From Metellina segmentata (Eukaryota; Arthropoda; Arachnida; Araneae; Tetragnathidae): a stretch of DNA of 64,000 nucleotides. Shown here in pieces: positions 9,835 to 21,655 of the stretch. The position numbers were made by a program, and so were the translations under genes. Numbering within the stretch: position 1 is the stretch's first letter; the number at the start of each line of letters is the position of its first letter. Location: contig OX375877.1 of the NCBI GenBank assembly GCA_947359465.1, positions 50,816,744 to 50,880,743 of the forward strand, in the 5' to 3' direction. Below the pieces are notes generated by a model. It was not told the DNA's origin. It worked only from the letters and a program-made list of their open reading frames with translations, and ran no database searches.

Positions 9835-12300
9835 CATAGAGCACTTCAAAATTGTGTTGGTCCACCTTCTGTTTGGTAATTACTTTCATATGGAGTTACG
9901 GTTTTTAACCGTGTTGCTGTTTGTGAGATGCAACGATTAAGAAGGTAGGAGACTGGATAGTTGGAACTTTTAATTGTGTAGTGCTGTTACACAATTGGTG
10001 GCTTCTTTTGCGGATAGATGTGTCTGATAAGAAAAGAAGATTAGAATATGATAAATGTGGATGTTGCAGTGCTTTAAGGTGTTCGTTTTTCTTTCAATCT
10101 CTTGAATTTAATTTGCAAAAATAGGACTTCTTCAGTTTAGTCAGCGTGTATATAATTCGTTTAAGGGTTACTTTTTCATTAATTTAAGATACTGCGTTTC
10201 GCCAATAATGTTGGTTCCCGTTCTGATTGATAGATTATGCTTATATGAAGTCAAGGCTTGTGACGAAAGAGAGAGAGAGAGAGAGAATGATACTGAATTT
10301 GCCATGGAACGATTAAGAATGTAAAATACATGATTATGACTTTTAATTGCGCAAAGATTTTCAACAATCGGTGGTTGTTTTTGATTGATGCGACGATAGG
10401 AAGATTTAGGTTAATGTGGGTATTCCATTGCTTCCGTAATGTTAGTTTCTTTTTCAGACTTCTGGTGAATTTAATTTTCAAAGTAAGACAGCTTTAGTAG
10501 AGTTACTTCAGTGTTGTCAGCATGTAAAAGGATACTTCCTTTGGTTTATGATACAACATTTTAAGATTTTGTTGTTTCTCGTTCTGTTTTGAAAATGTCT
10601 CATCTGAAGCTGTGACTTTTGACGATAATGCTATTTTATTTGTTCGATTGGAATGAATATTGTTTGGAACGATTACGAATGTAGAAGACATGGTTGTATG
10701 ACGCTTAATTTTGGACAGTTGGTGGTTATTTTCTAACAGCTGTGTCTGTTGAGGAAGAGAAGATTTGGGTTAATTTGGAAAATCCATATCAACCCACCCT
10801 CTTCTCAAATTTACTTTGAAAAATAAGACTAATTCAGTGTTGTCAGCATGTAAGTAAATATTTACTTCCCTGATTTGGGGACGCATCATTTAGAGATTGT
10901 TTTGACTCTCGTTTTGTTTGGAAAATTACTCTCATCTAGAGCCATGACTTTTGACGATGCTGCTGTTTGTGCGATGATTAAGAATGTAGAAAACAAGATT
11001 TTAGTTACTTTCAATTTTGCAGCATCATTGGTGGCTGTTTTCTAATAGCTGTGTCGATTGAAGAAGATAATATTTTGGTTAATGTGGGGAATTCATTCCT
11101 CCGAGGTGGTAGTTTCTCGTCCAGCCTTTCTCGGACTTACTTTGCAAAGACTCCTTCAGTGTTGTCAACATGTAAGTGGATACGTACTACCCTTCTTTCG
11201 GGACACATCATTTCAAGATTGGGCTGACTCTCATTTTGCTTGGAAAATTACTCTCAGCTGGAGTTATGTCTCTTGACGATGATGCTGTTTGTGCGATGGA
11301 ATGGTTAAGACAGAAAATTGGATTGTTCGTACTTTCAATTTCGTTGTGCTTTTGTTCACTTGGTGGTTTCGGATAACTGAGTCTGTTTTGTTGAGAGAGA
11401 GCAGGTTTCGGTAAATATCGAGGATTCCATTGCTGTTAGGACTTAGTCTTTCTTTCAGTCTTATCGAAAGTTTAGTTTGCGAAATAAAACTCTTTTGTCA
11501 GCATGAAAGAGGAGACGTATTTCATTTCCTTTGGATTAGGATAGAGTACTTCCAGATTGTGATGATTCTTCTTTAGATGGCAGATTGTTTTCCATATGAA
11601 GCAATCGCTTTTAACCCTTCTTTGCATAATGGTGGAAATTTCCATCATAACATTGAATGCCCAAAAATTATATAAAAGAGTTCACTTTAAGTTGATCGTG
11701 TCTGGATACCTTTTTAATGTCCATTGCATAAAAAAAACATAGCTGTCAAAAATAAGCAAGTGTCACTATCAGTAAAACGAGCTTGAAGTTGTCATTCCGC
11801 TGTTTGTTGTAGTTGCAATAAACGTATGATTTCGTTTTTAATTTTGTTTTATTATATTTGAGTTTCTATTGCTAAAAAAGTGAAAATGAGTGGAAGAAAG
11901 GTTTGTAACATGTGTATCTGTTATTTTTAGAGCAATTTCTGAAAAAGTTTGCGTTTAATTTAAAAAATACCACATGATACCATCATATTGTTTTTTGCTA
12001 AATTTATACTATAAATACATATTAAGATTTTTTTTAACCATTTTTCCTTTAATTTTGAACAAGAATTATATCACCTTGATTTATTTCACCAATAAAGAAA
12101 AGATCATGCAAAGAAGGGTTAAATATTGTGCTATTAAAAAGATGTGACGATTAGAGACTAAATTCTAAAGATTTAAAATTTCCTATTCTTTTGCACAATT
12201 GATAGTTTTTAGGTAGACATGTCTGTTGAGAAATATATTTGATTTAATGTAGAGATTTCATTACTTCGTGTTGTTACTTCGCTTTGCTAACTAAATATGA
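9835..12300. repeat. degenerate satellite, ~310-370 bp unit, about seven units
   Basis: Units recur with 'tgtgtctgttgaggaagaga' or variants at about 10019, 10388, 10740, 11050, 11377 and 12215. Each is followed by 'gatttgggttaatgtgg.gattccattgc', 'cttcagtgttgtcagcatgtaag', 'actctc.ttttg.ttggaaaattactctcatct' and 'gatgctgtttgtgcgatgg'. Spacings run from 310 to 370 bases. Short GA runs occur (10266-10285). The array is interrupted by a piggyBac-type MITE at 11615-12118. Open frames inside it (for example 11058-11376) are shared repeat sequence, not genes. Confidence 0.85.
11611..12122. mobile_element. piggyBac-type MITE, 504 bp, TTAA target sites
   Basis: Inverted ends CCCTTCTTTGCAT (from 11615) and ATGCAAAGAAGGG (ending 12118) are perfect over 13 bases. 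They are flanked by TTAA on both sides (11611-11614, 12119-12122), the hallmark target duplication of piggyBac elements. The satellite reads continuously if the insert and one TTAA are removed. No transposase remains inside, so it would depend on an enzyme supplied elsewhere. Confidence 0.92.
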
Positions 12301-14039
12301 TATACTTTATGGTATACTTTTCAACAATGAGGGAGAAGGGATTGCTTCACAGTCCATTCCTATTTGGATCGCTGCTTGAATGATCTCGTACCTCTAGTAC
12401 GACTTTAATTGAAGGTTCCCTTCACTTCCCAATGCGATATTTATCGCATTCGCCCGAGTTTCGGAAGATGGTCTACTTTTTTTGCGAGATTAGTGGATCC
12501 GTATATTAGCCGATCCCCATACTGTAGCTTTAGAAAACGTTCCAAAAATTCTTGATTCATACACGGAAATATACGGTAAATAAAAACAAAATGTTTTTTT
12601 TTTAAATGTCAAGAACAAAGCATCTTATTTCCACATTAAAAGGAAAAATATTAAATAAATAACATTGTTAAAATTCAGAGGAAATCTTCATCATAATTTT
12701 AAATGTTTTAGCTGATCCGTGTTGCAATAGCACTTTTTAAGATTTTCATATTCGACTGTTGCTATGGAAACGGCGACCGAATTTACTGCTTCTTCTGAAA
12801 ACATTGCAACTTTTCTATCGCGTACTCTAAAATTTTAAGAATTAATTAATTAAAAAATATAACTGTGTTTATCGTCTGCGCATGCTCCAAATTCATTAGC
12901 CAGTTGAACCACAAGTCTCTCTATCACGTGACTTGCTATCTACCAATCACAAGGCGAATAAACCTGATAAAAAGATTGATTTTTTTTTTAATAATAGAAA
13001 GACATCCTATTTTGTTTTTCCATCTGGTGCTTTATTTCAATTCGTTTTCCTCGGTTAACTCACAGATGAAGTGGCAATTGCTGTGCAGTTGTTTTGTTGT
13101 TTGTTTTTTCCAACTCGTAAACACTGTTATGGCTTCCAGCACAAAACGATAAACTTAACGGGGAGAAACTACGCTATAGACGCCAACAGGAACGCATTGT
13201 TTACAATATCCCAAACCAAGTTTGTTAGTATCCTGGTCTGACAAAGTGTCTCGTTCAAAGCCACGTGACTCAAATGCCAATTCTTTCTCCAGAGTCAAAT
13301 TCAACAAGCAATCCTTGGGACTCCAAAATGATTTTTTAGTGGTGTTAGCGCTAAAATTTCAAGTGATTGTAGGTGACCACAAAATTTTCAGCACCAATAA
13401 CTTCGGAATACTGAGTTCAATCCCAAAAACGGACTATACTTCTTCGGGTTGGCTTACGGCAAGGAATCCCAAGGTATGATTAATGTGTTGACCATTCTAA
13501 CTATCACAAGGATATTAAAGAGTGCTCATTACTATGTGTTTTCAGCACTTTTCCACTACAACGTGCAATCGAATCAGAGTTGACAAGTCTGTCTGTTCTC
13601 TATTTAAATCAACAGTTTCTGACAAATCCCCACCAAATTCGGTACACATATACTATAGAAGAAACCTTAAGGGTTTCGTAGGGTACATATTAAACCCAGT
13701 TCTATTTAACCCAGAGGAGACAAAACCAATTTAAAATTGCCATTGATCATAAAACGATTACTATACTCAACTCAGTTTGTTCTAACAGTATTGATGGAAA
13801 ATAAAGTTTTTCCAATAAAATTGTTTTACCAGCATTGTTCTAAACCGAATTGTTTTACAAAGCCTTACATAAATGGAAGTTCTAATACTGTTTGAGCTGA
13901 TTTATAACTTTTTGTGCATAATTTACGAGTATTTGACTTTACACAACTTACATTTTGTAATGGAACACGAAAAGTTCAAACGAAAAACTCATTGATCATA
14001 AAAGCGTAATTTTGCTACTAAGTATCTGGCAACGACAGA
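12301..14039. other. unassigned AT-rich DNA
   Basis: No recognised gene or element. Open frames at 12865-13152, 13222-13479 and 13522-13734 (70-95 codons) have no motif I recognise, and I see no splice-linked exon structure. Confidence 0.3.
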
Positions 14040-14168
14040 ATTAATTTTTTATTTTATAAATTTTATTTTTTAATTTTATTTCATGAATTTTATTTTATAA
14101 ATTTTATTTTATAAATTTTATTTTATAAATTTTATTCTATAAATTTTATTTTATAAATTTTATTTAGA
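14040..14168. repeat. AT-rich minisatellite, 'ttttattttataaat' type
   Basis: Roughly eight units of 15-18 bases, almost identical in the centre (14090-14165). Confidence 0.9.
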
Positions 14169-14305
14169 ATTCTGTTTCGTGTATTTGAGTTAAGACTACG
14201 AAATATACCGACGATATTTGAGCATTTCTATGTACTATAAATATATTAGTTCTTTTTGTAAATAAATCATTCTGGTCTTTATCAATATGGTTCAAACATC
14301 TTTCT

Positions 14306-14403
14306 TCGAATGCCTTTGGATTGATCCCGGACCGACGTCAATAGCCCGTTGTGTTGCTCTAGTTCGACGTTAATTAAAAACACCAAATACCATCGAATGC
14401 CTT
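14306..14403 (+). mobile_element. SINE 3'-end fragment with 11 bp target duplication
   Basis: The SINE 3' end (14317-14392: 'gatcccggaccgacgtcaat', 'cccgttgtgttgctctagtt', ending 'accaaatacca') is flanked by TCGAATGCCTT at 14306-14316 and 14393-14403. Like 6722-6820, this is a 5'-truncated retroposed copy. Confidence 0.88.
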
Positions 14404-15225
14404 GTTTCATACTCAGGAAATCAAAATGTGGCAAACTTGCTCATACCTTTCATTTTCCATAATTCTGCAGTTTTCAATGGCTGGAATTTCATTTCTGTTG
14501 GTATTTATGTGTTCCGGTATTTTAGAAAATTGCAGATTTTATTATTTAAGTGTTCCATTTTGATAAATTATTTTTATTTTCTGCAAATTATTACTAGACA
14601 TGGGTGGTGTATGCATATTTCGACAGACTTTTTTTAAGTCGGGTTAAATACGTAATGGTTTGTAGAATTCTGTTTCATAAAAATAAATGAAAAGATTTTA
14701 AAATATACGTATTACTTCTTATTTTAAAATGACCGGTAAAATTAAAATTAAATTATTTTAAAGATAATTTACGTAAAATCAAAAATGGGTCGTCATTCGT
14801 TATCGTTCAGAGATAGTACAAAATTTTCACAGAATTTTTCATAACAAAACATTAATATTAATTAAATTTACACTTGTTTATCATATCCCATGGTTATTAT
14901 TAGAAACTGCACTCGGATGTCGAGTAACTACGTTTTTAAACTGAATTTCTGCTGGAGAAAAACGAAATTTAAATAGGACCTTGATGATCTTGGAATAACA
15001 TCACAGTAACGAAGTACACTCTAAGACAAAGAAAAGTTGCACCTGGAAGGAATAAACCGGTATAAATGAAATTTGGAGGAGTGGTACATCTGCGTTGGAG
15101 ATACAAATCATCAAATTTTCAAAATCCTTTGAGCATGCGCCACGCGCAGGGCAGCTCTCAAACACGCTGCATACCGTGGCATAAGAGAACATACAGTAGC
15201 TCAGCAAATTCATTTCGACTCATGC
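14404..15225. other. unassigned AT-rich DNA
   Basis: No gene recognised. The last 200 bases may include the 5' flank or inverted repeat of the Tc1 relic that follows, but I could not match a partner end. Confidence 0.3.
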
Positions 15226-16930
15226 TGTTGTGTTGATTACATCGTTTATCATTGAGTTATGCATCGGAAAAATGTTTGCAAGCAATTAAAGCAACTGGGA
15301 GAATATGAAAGAGGCCGAGGAATTAGCCTCCGAGATGGTGGATGGTCTAATCGACGGATTGCGCAACATATTGGTTGTAGCGATGTTACTGTTGCATCTG
15401 TTGGCAGCTTTGAATACAACAAGGCACATGTCAGCGTAAACTAGACTCAGGAAGGCCTAGAGAAACCGGTACGAGATAGGATGACGTGTTGTAAGACGTA
15501 AGAAGGACTGCTTCAACGGCTACTGTTGCAGAGATCCATTGGGCAGTAGAAACCTCTATCGATCATCCAATAAATGATCGCACCCTTTGTCGACGGCTTC
15601 ACTACCTGGGACTAAACTCACGTAGACCGTTACGACGACTGCCTTTAAGCCGTGTGTGGAAGCAACTTGGTCAGCGCCAGATCAATGTTTGAACACGTTA
15701 CACGTCCAGAAGATCTTGCGTCATGGTGTGGGGTGTAATTGCGTACGACGCCAAATCACCTTTGGTATTTCTTACGGACTGTTTGTCAGTCTAGCGTTAC
15801 GTACAAAAAATTCTACAGCCAGTTACGCTCGTATTCCTCAAATCCCAGGTTCACCCGCTTTTTCAACAAGACATGCGCGACCCCATATTGCTACCGTCTC
15901 TAAAACCTGTCTACGATAGGGATGTGACATCGATGTCAATGTTTTCAAAACATCAACGTTTTTTTAAAAAAACATCAATGTTTTTAACATCGATGTATTG
16001 GAGTCCATTTTTTTGTAACATCGATGTTTATACCTGTCGATGTTTTTACGCTGTCGATGTTTTATTTTTAAATTAAAGAGTACCATTATAAAAATTTCAA
16101 AAATGACAAGTAGCATAATTTTTATAATCAGCAAATTGAACATACTTTTAGACCGAAGTGGCCAAGGGTGAAGGTTCTGAAAAGTAGTGATGCGACATCG
16201 ATGTCGTGTTTTCAAAACATTGATGTTTTATAAAAAAAAAACATCGATGTATTGGAGCCGATGTCGCATCGCTAGTTGCTTAACCAATTTTAAGAAATGG
16301 GGAAAAAAATTTAAATACACTGAATTTTAAAAACATCGATGGTTTGGGGGCGATGCATTATCAACATCGATGTTTTACTTTTGAACATCGAAATTTCAAA
16401 ACATCGATGTTTTTATGTCGATGTAGCATCACTAGTTGCTACACTGCTTTAAAAAATGGTGGAAAAAAGTTTAAATACACTGAATTTTAAAAACATTGAT
16501 GTTATGCTGTCGATGTAGCATCATTAGTTGCTAAACCAGATTTAAGAAATGGGGAAAAAAAGTTTAAATACACTGACTTTTAAAAACATCGATGTTTTGG
16601 GACGATGTATTACCAACATCGATGTTTTAATTTTGAATATCGATGTTTTGTTGTCGATGTCGCATCACTAGTCTACGACACAACGATATCTTACCATGGC
16701 GGGTATACTCACCGGACCTCTTCATGACCGAGAATGTATGGGATGCTAGTGGACGAGATGCCACCACTCCACCCGTACCGCATAATCGGCTGGAACCACG
16801 TAACAGGGTTCAAGTAGTATGGAATGGACTGTCGTAGGACTTCATAAAGAACCTGTATGACTCACTAACAAGGCGCTTGGCATGCTGCATTAGGGACAAT
16901 TACGGTCATACTCCATACTGAACGATACCA
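15226..16930 (+). pseudogene. Tc1-like transposase relic, split by a hAT MITE
   Basis: A DDE transposase in pieces. The N-terminal helix-turn-helix is readable at 15259-15410 ('YERGRGISLRDGGWSNRRIA', 'IGCSDVTV'). A second DNA-binding portion near 15570-15650 reads 'RTLCRRLHYLGLNSRRPLRR'. Catalytic-domain remains follow: 'VMVWGVIAYD' near 15720 and 'RPHIATV' near 15880. The C-terminal catalytic segment resumes after the insertion at 16683 ('ILPWRVYSPDL.....ENVWD', versus the family pattern 'PWPA.SPDL.PIE..WD'). Several frameshifts and stops are present, so it is inactive. The 3' side ends near an AATAAA at about 16950 and adjoins a SINE. Terminal inverted repeats were not identified. Confidence 0.88.
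15909..16678. mobile_element. hAT-type MITE, 754 bp, 8 bp target duplication
   Basis: Inserted in the Tc1 relic with GTCTACGA repeated at 15909-15916 and 16671-16678. The ends are TAGGGATGTGACATCGA (from 15917) and the inverse of TAGTGATGCGACATCGA (ending 16670). An 8 bp duplication plus TAG.GATG ends is the hAT pattern. The interior is built from the palindromic decamer ACATCGATGT. A '(c)tagttgct..accaattttaagaaatgggg' unit is tandemly repeated near 16272, 16432 and 16531, each time preceded by another copy of the terminal motif ('gcatcactag'). No transposase is encoded. Confidence 0.92.
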
Positions 16931-16977
16931 CTTTTTTTAAAATTTTTCTCAATAAAGTTTGCATATATCAGCCTCAA

Positions 16978-17550
16978 ATGTCCAACCAAAGACCGTCGTG
17001 TATACGGGGGCTGATGCACGTTAAATCTATCATGGCCCCATATGTCCTCGTGTTAGTGTGATGTAGATGTTCGCAGAGTGGGGTACCAGCTCAGGTATTA
17101 ACCTCGCTATTTGACCGTGCTTCAAATTTCGTGATGTTGTGCTTGGTTCTTTCCCTTCGAGATTGACCGACCAACCGGTATAGTGGTTAAGGTGTTAGCC
17201 TCTAGATCGGTAGGTTCCTGGTTCGAATCCGGGTCCGGTCATGGATGTTTGTAAGCGTATGGTGTAGAGGCGGCTGTTCCACCTTAAATCTCACGTTGGG
17301 TTGGCGTGATAGTTTGGAGAGTGGGGTGCCAGCTCAGGTGTTGCTTCGTCATCTGACCGTGGTTCAAAATTACGAATCGTATTCCTCGGATCTTTCCCTT
17401 AAGGGACTGATCCCGGACCGTCGTCAATAGCCCGTTGTGTTGCACTAGTACGACGTTAACTAAAATTACCGTTACCGTTACCCTTCGAGATTGATCCTGG
17501 ACTGTCACAAACAGCCCACTGTGTTTCCCAAAGTGACGTTAACACGTATC
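16978..17550 (+). mobile_element. SINE family B copy split by a younger family A SINE
   Basis: The family B body runs from 'tccaaccaaagaccgtcgtg' (16978) to 'cccttcgagattga' (17166), and the tail resumes at 17481 to about 17550 ('gatcctggactgtcacaaac', 'cccactgtgtttcccaaagt'). The tRNA-like head is truncated. It is the host of the insertion at 17167-17480, so it is older. Confidence 0.85.
17153..17494 (+). mobile_element. SINE family A, full length, with 14 bp target duplication
   Basis: CCCTTCGAGATTGA is duplicated at 17153-17166 and 17481-17494. The element (17167-17480) begins 'ccgaccaaccggtatagtgg', has the pol III A box (tagtggttaaggtg) and B box (ggttcgaatcc) spaced as in a tRNA gene, the common body and a tail 'attaccgttaccgtta'. 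It is a reference copy for family A in this window. Confidence 0.93.
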
Positions 17551-17852
17551 TACCATCTTGAAGGCCCAGGGTTCTAATACCGGTTTTTAAGCTCGTGTAT
17601 GTGGGTATTTGTTTTTAATAAGGGTAACAAGGACTTATTCATTGGTGTCGGTGACTGGGATAAGAAATAAAAAAAATCAAGCCTACGTGGATTCATAAAT
17701 AGTCGTGTCGATATAAGAACACTAATACTGTATTCTAAATCATTTGATTCCCTGCAGGTGACTACTTCAAAATTTTACTAAATTTGAAGTAAAATTTTAA
17801 AAAGGTATCAGAACAGGAATTTTTTATTAAAAAAAGAAGACGAAAGACGAAT
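17551..17852. other. possible further SINE-like tail, otherwise unassigned
   Basis: A B-box-like 'gggttctaatacc' at about 17570 and an A-run near 17670 could mark another degraded retroposon. The evidence is weak. Confidence 0.2.
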
Positions 17853-18190
17853 TTGAAATTTCACGCTCGTATACGCGGTGCACTTGGAGTGAGCACTTCT
17901 GTTGTCTTTGAGCAGCTGCTGGAGCACGCACGGGGGCTGTTGCCACCGGGATGGAATGCTGCGGGAAATAACGGAAGACTCCCAGTGATCATCTGTCATC
18001 TCACTTCGCTTCCCCGCAGCTGCGCTATCCACGTGCCCCGACAGACGGACGGACACCCTTCGCACGGGAGCAGACGATTCCGCGCTGCCGCCACCCCTCC
18101 TTCACACCCCAATTACGGGGCTTCCTCGTTTGCGGCAAGCGTCGACCCCTCAGTCGGAAATTATGAAAAAGTGAAGTGAAATGAAGGGGG
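17853..18190. other. GC-rich island with a 108-codon open frame
   Basis: Much richer in G and C than its surroundings, with an open frame on the plus strand (17853-18179) and another on the minus strand (18065-17808). Neither shows a domain that I recognise. It could be a promoter-proximal or conserved noncoding segment, an exon of an unknown gene, or a fragment of foreign origin. Confidence 0.25.
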
Positions 18191-18324
18191 GGGGTCGAAT
18201 TTCAGTCTGTTCGGGTTGGTTTCGTCGCTTTTGCGATTTGAACCGGGACCTGAAGATTCAAGTGGTATTTGAAACTTATTAATCTCCATGCTCGAGTGGT
18301 GGAGTAACATTTTCTGTGTTTTAT

Positions 18325-18520
18325 AGTAGGTAGGTAGCAAATTAACGTCGTACTGGAGCAACACGACGGTCTATTGGTGAAGGTTCGGGATCAATCCCAA
18401 AGTGAAGGATCCTAGGACTACGCCTCGTAATTTTGAACCACGGTCAGATGATGAGGTTAACAACCTGAGCTGACACCCAACTCTGAAAACTTCCTCGCCA
18501 TGCCAATGCATTTTATGAAA
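18325..18520 (-). mobile_element. SINE tail-half, family B or D
   Basis: Starts with 'gtaggtaggtag' and runs 'aacgtcgtactggagcaaca' to 'cctcgccatgccaatgc', then stops. The head is missing (5' truncation). Confidence 0.85.
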
Positions 18521-18699
18521 AGCCTATCATCTAAAATATTAGGTATTAGGTGTCCCAACTCCTGGTGCTCGAACCTTTTGTCCCCCTTCCAATAATTTTA
18601 CACGGTTATGAGACAACTGCTATACTGACGGATTTAACGGACACGCCTGAATTTTGATTTCCGATGGCAAGGAAGAATAAAATTAATTATTGTTTTTTA

Positions 18700-18986
18700 G
18701 TATCTTGTAGTCAGCCGACCAACCTGTCTAGTGGTCAAGGTGTAGGCCTCTGGATCGGAGGGTTCCTGGTTCGAATCTGGGTCAGGGCATGGATGTAAAT
18801 TGCACTGTCCTTTGTTAGGGACAATGATGGTCCACCCATTGGGTGCCCCGTCACAAGTGACCATCACTTCTGACCTTGTATAAGGCTACAATGACTTCGG
18901 TCAATTCTGTACTGTATTGTATTTGTCTTTGCAATCTGTACCCAGCCTTGCCATTGGAAATTTAAAAAAAAAGTATATTGTAGTCA
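18700..18986 (+). mobile_element. SINE family C, complete
   Basis: Flanked by GTATCTTGTAGTCA (18700-18713) and GTATATTGTAGTCA (18973-18986), 13 of 14 identical. The head at 18714 has A-box-like 'tagtggtcaaggtg' and B-box 'ggttcgaatct'. The body has 'gttagggacaatgatggtcc'. The end reads 'tgtacccagccttgccattgg' followed by an A-run. It is the reference copy for family C. Confidence 0.92.
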
Positions 18987-19870
18987 ATATGACCTCCCTA
19001 TGCATATCACCAGGAGCTGCAAATTAATTTCTGTTAAACAATTAAAAATATTGTCTGTAACAATATTCTGCTACAATTAGAGTTTTTAAACTGCGTAACT
19101 CTCTCTTTCAAATTATATATTTTTTAATGATTTCAATTCTACAAGTTAACTGCTTCAATGAAATGTTTAGTTTCATAACTTATCGAACATACAGTTAGAT
19201 GAGATATGGCTTTATACATGCTCTTATACGGTTTTATACTTGCATTTCTTGAATCCTACATTCTTGGTTTATAATTGGATATAGTTCCTGTAGAAAAACA
19301 ACAATAAAATCAGTTTCTAGTGATTTACTTGGCAAGGGTCAAAATCAACACAAGAAACTGAAGAGGTCAAATCTATTTTGTTGTGTATGAGGTTGTAAAA
19401 TATTTTCTTACCCTCCTGGTGGTTGTATCGACAAAGTATCTCGTCGTTAGCATCTTATTATTCGTTAGATTAGGTAAAAAATAATTAGATCTTGATGCGC
19501 GACATATGAGGCATTCAGAACTAGGGTGGTTCAAGTCCATTTCATAACCTTTTGAGATACATCGAGATAACGTTTCTTTTCGTGTGTACTTCTCCTATCC
19601 ACCTGGTTTTTCTTCTGCCATCTCTCTGTAACCAAGGCAACTAGGGACTTGATTCAAACATGGACTAAAAATATTCAACTTAAAGGAGTTCAGGAGTGTT
19701 TTTATCAGAGTTTGACCAGAAAGTAGATCAATTCTAGTTCTGAAAACCTCAAATATCAGCATCAGAAGACTGACAAGATCTTGATCTCGTCATCATAAAA
19801 TAAATTTGCAATACCTTGATGACATGATATCTTGTCATCAACAAAATTGGTTAGATCTAGACGTACAAGA
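18987..19870. other. unassigned AT-rich DNA
   Basis: I see no gene, RNA or recognised repeat here. Confidence 0.35.
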
Positions 19871-19871
19871 T

Positions 19872-20062
19872 AGGTAGGTATCTATTTTAATTAACGTCGC
19901 TTTGGAGCAACACAACGGGATATAGGCAACGGTCCAGGATCAATTTTCAAAGCGAAAGATTCAAGAACAGCACCACGTTATTTCGAACCACGGTCACATG
20001 ATGAATCATTTCTAATGGGATCACGGGACCAGGGTAGTCCAGCAATGTCGTGTTGTTTTTAG
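19872..20062 (-). mobile_element. SINE family D fragment
   Basis: A tail-side 'gtaggtaggtat', the shared tail body, then the D-specific 'gggaccagggtagtccagcaatg'. It parallels the copy at 3722-3895, which confirms the family. Confidence 0.8.
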
Positions 20063-20303
20063 ATCGATCAGTTGTTACTTGCATTTCACAACGTATAATT
20101 CTTACAACAATGCATCACTGTAGTCAAAGGGTGTGCGTGGTCAAGTCGATAAGTTATTGATTAAAACAAATAGTCGGCACAGTTCCTTTAAGCATCTGAT
20201 CGCCGACTTTTTTTTTCTCAGCCCTCCTGATTTCTCTTTGTGCCAGCAATGTTCCCTAGGGTCTGCAGGGAATGGTAACACCTAATTTTGGAAAGTAAAT
20301 AGT

Positions 20304-20694
20304 ATACTGTATTGACAAAAGTCACCGGACACCAGGAGTGCATACAATGCACTGATCTTGTTGACATACAATAGTGATGTATTGATCCAACTTTGAAGGT
20401 CATTTAAGCATTGATCCTTTTAGACATACTTCCAACAAGATTCTGAGTGTGTGCTTTCATTCAATACATAATGCCGACGCTAACTGTTGATTTGCTGTAG
20501 GCCTTGGCTACAAACTTCGTAATCTGGCTCTAATTCAACCTATAGATGTTCAATGGGACTCAGATCAGAGTTCTGTGATGACCAGTCCAAAAACTATACG
20601 TTGCTACCGTCAAACCAATAAGTAGCAGCCTTTTCTTTGTGGCTGCGTGCGTTTTTTTTTAATGGATGTCCGGTGGATTTTGTCACTACATTGT
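20304..20694 (-). pseudogene. internally deleted Tc1-like element
   Basis: Inverted repeats 'ttgacaaaagtcaccggaca' (about 20312) and 'tgtccggtggattttgtca' (about 20667-20685) bracket ~390 bases. On the minus strand near 20592-20540 a transposase fragment reads with the pattern '(S/T)DLSPIEHLW', the region of the last catalytic residue. The rest of the transposase is missing. It is a deleted, MITE-like Tc1 derivative. Confidence 0.75.
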
Positions 20695-21655
20695 ACATGT
20701 ATCCCCAATTGAAAACCATAGTGCAAATTTAAAAAAAAACACTCAAAGAACATTGCAACTATCGACCCGCATATCTGGATCCAATTTTTATGAACCTGTG
20801 ATGGAATCACTCCAAGCATGAAAATAGCTCGCATGACTCTGGCAATCAATTAATTCAAATGAGCGTTTTCTTTCAGTTCTGCACTGCACATAATAATAAT
20901 GTTTGCTTGCAGTAATTTAAAAAAAATTGAGAGTTTTAGAACAAAAAAAAACTGATAAATATCTTCACGTTGAGTAAAGACAATACTCTGATAGACTAAT
21001 CAGTGTATTATGTTTATTTAACAATTGATTAATTTTAATTAAAGTTACTGTTTTTACCGCCTTCGTCATTCATTTAAACAGTCAACCCTTTCAAATGTGA
21101 TATGAGAATCAACATCCTCTTTCACCCACAAACCTATGTCCATTCATGCAAACTTTGACGTCACCAGAAAATGGCTCATTACCAAACCTATATACGAAGT
21201 TCCTCCGATTTCAAACAATCCCAATCGTATGGCATTTACGTCACACAATGCCATAAAGCACGTTGTGTCCGAGTAGACATCTGCCTTTGCGCCTCCCTCC
21301 ATCCCCCCTATGTGACATATGGCGCTTGTGTTTATTGAAACGGGGGCGGGGAGGACGTTTGTGGGTGGCATGGACCCCCTTGGAAGCGATATCTCCCCCT
21401 CAAAAATCCGTTATTAACAGATGATACGCGGAACAAAATGATGAATATATAAAAAGTCGCGAACGGCGCGACAGATAGTACATTGGGAGATGAGGGGCCA
21501 CCAGGTGGCGCTGCAACGTGTGCGTATAGTGTGCGTGTGGACTGATGTGCCCGACCTCATTGATGGAGGGGGAATTTCAATTAATTTCTCGTCGTCCAAC
21601 TCGTTCGGTGATACCAGAGGCATTTTCGGTCATGCTTAATGTTGGTGGAGGAAGA
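20695..21655. other. unassigned; locally GC-rich 21270-21560
   Basis: No recognised gene. The GC-rich stretch has short minus-strand open frames (21144-21623) without motifs. Confidence 0.25.

Noticed and set aside
11058..11376. Overlapping open frames as genes
   Set aside because: Both lie in a satellite unit; equivalent positions in the sister units are closed.
17167..17240. Possible tRNA gene (A and B boxes)
   Set aside because: The same sequence recurs many times as the head of SINE family A, followed each time by the same non-tRNA body and, here, flanked by a target duplication. A clean acceptor stem is lacking.
18700..18790. Possible tRNA gene
   Set aside because: Head of SINE family C, flanked by a target duplication.
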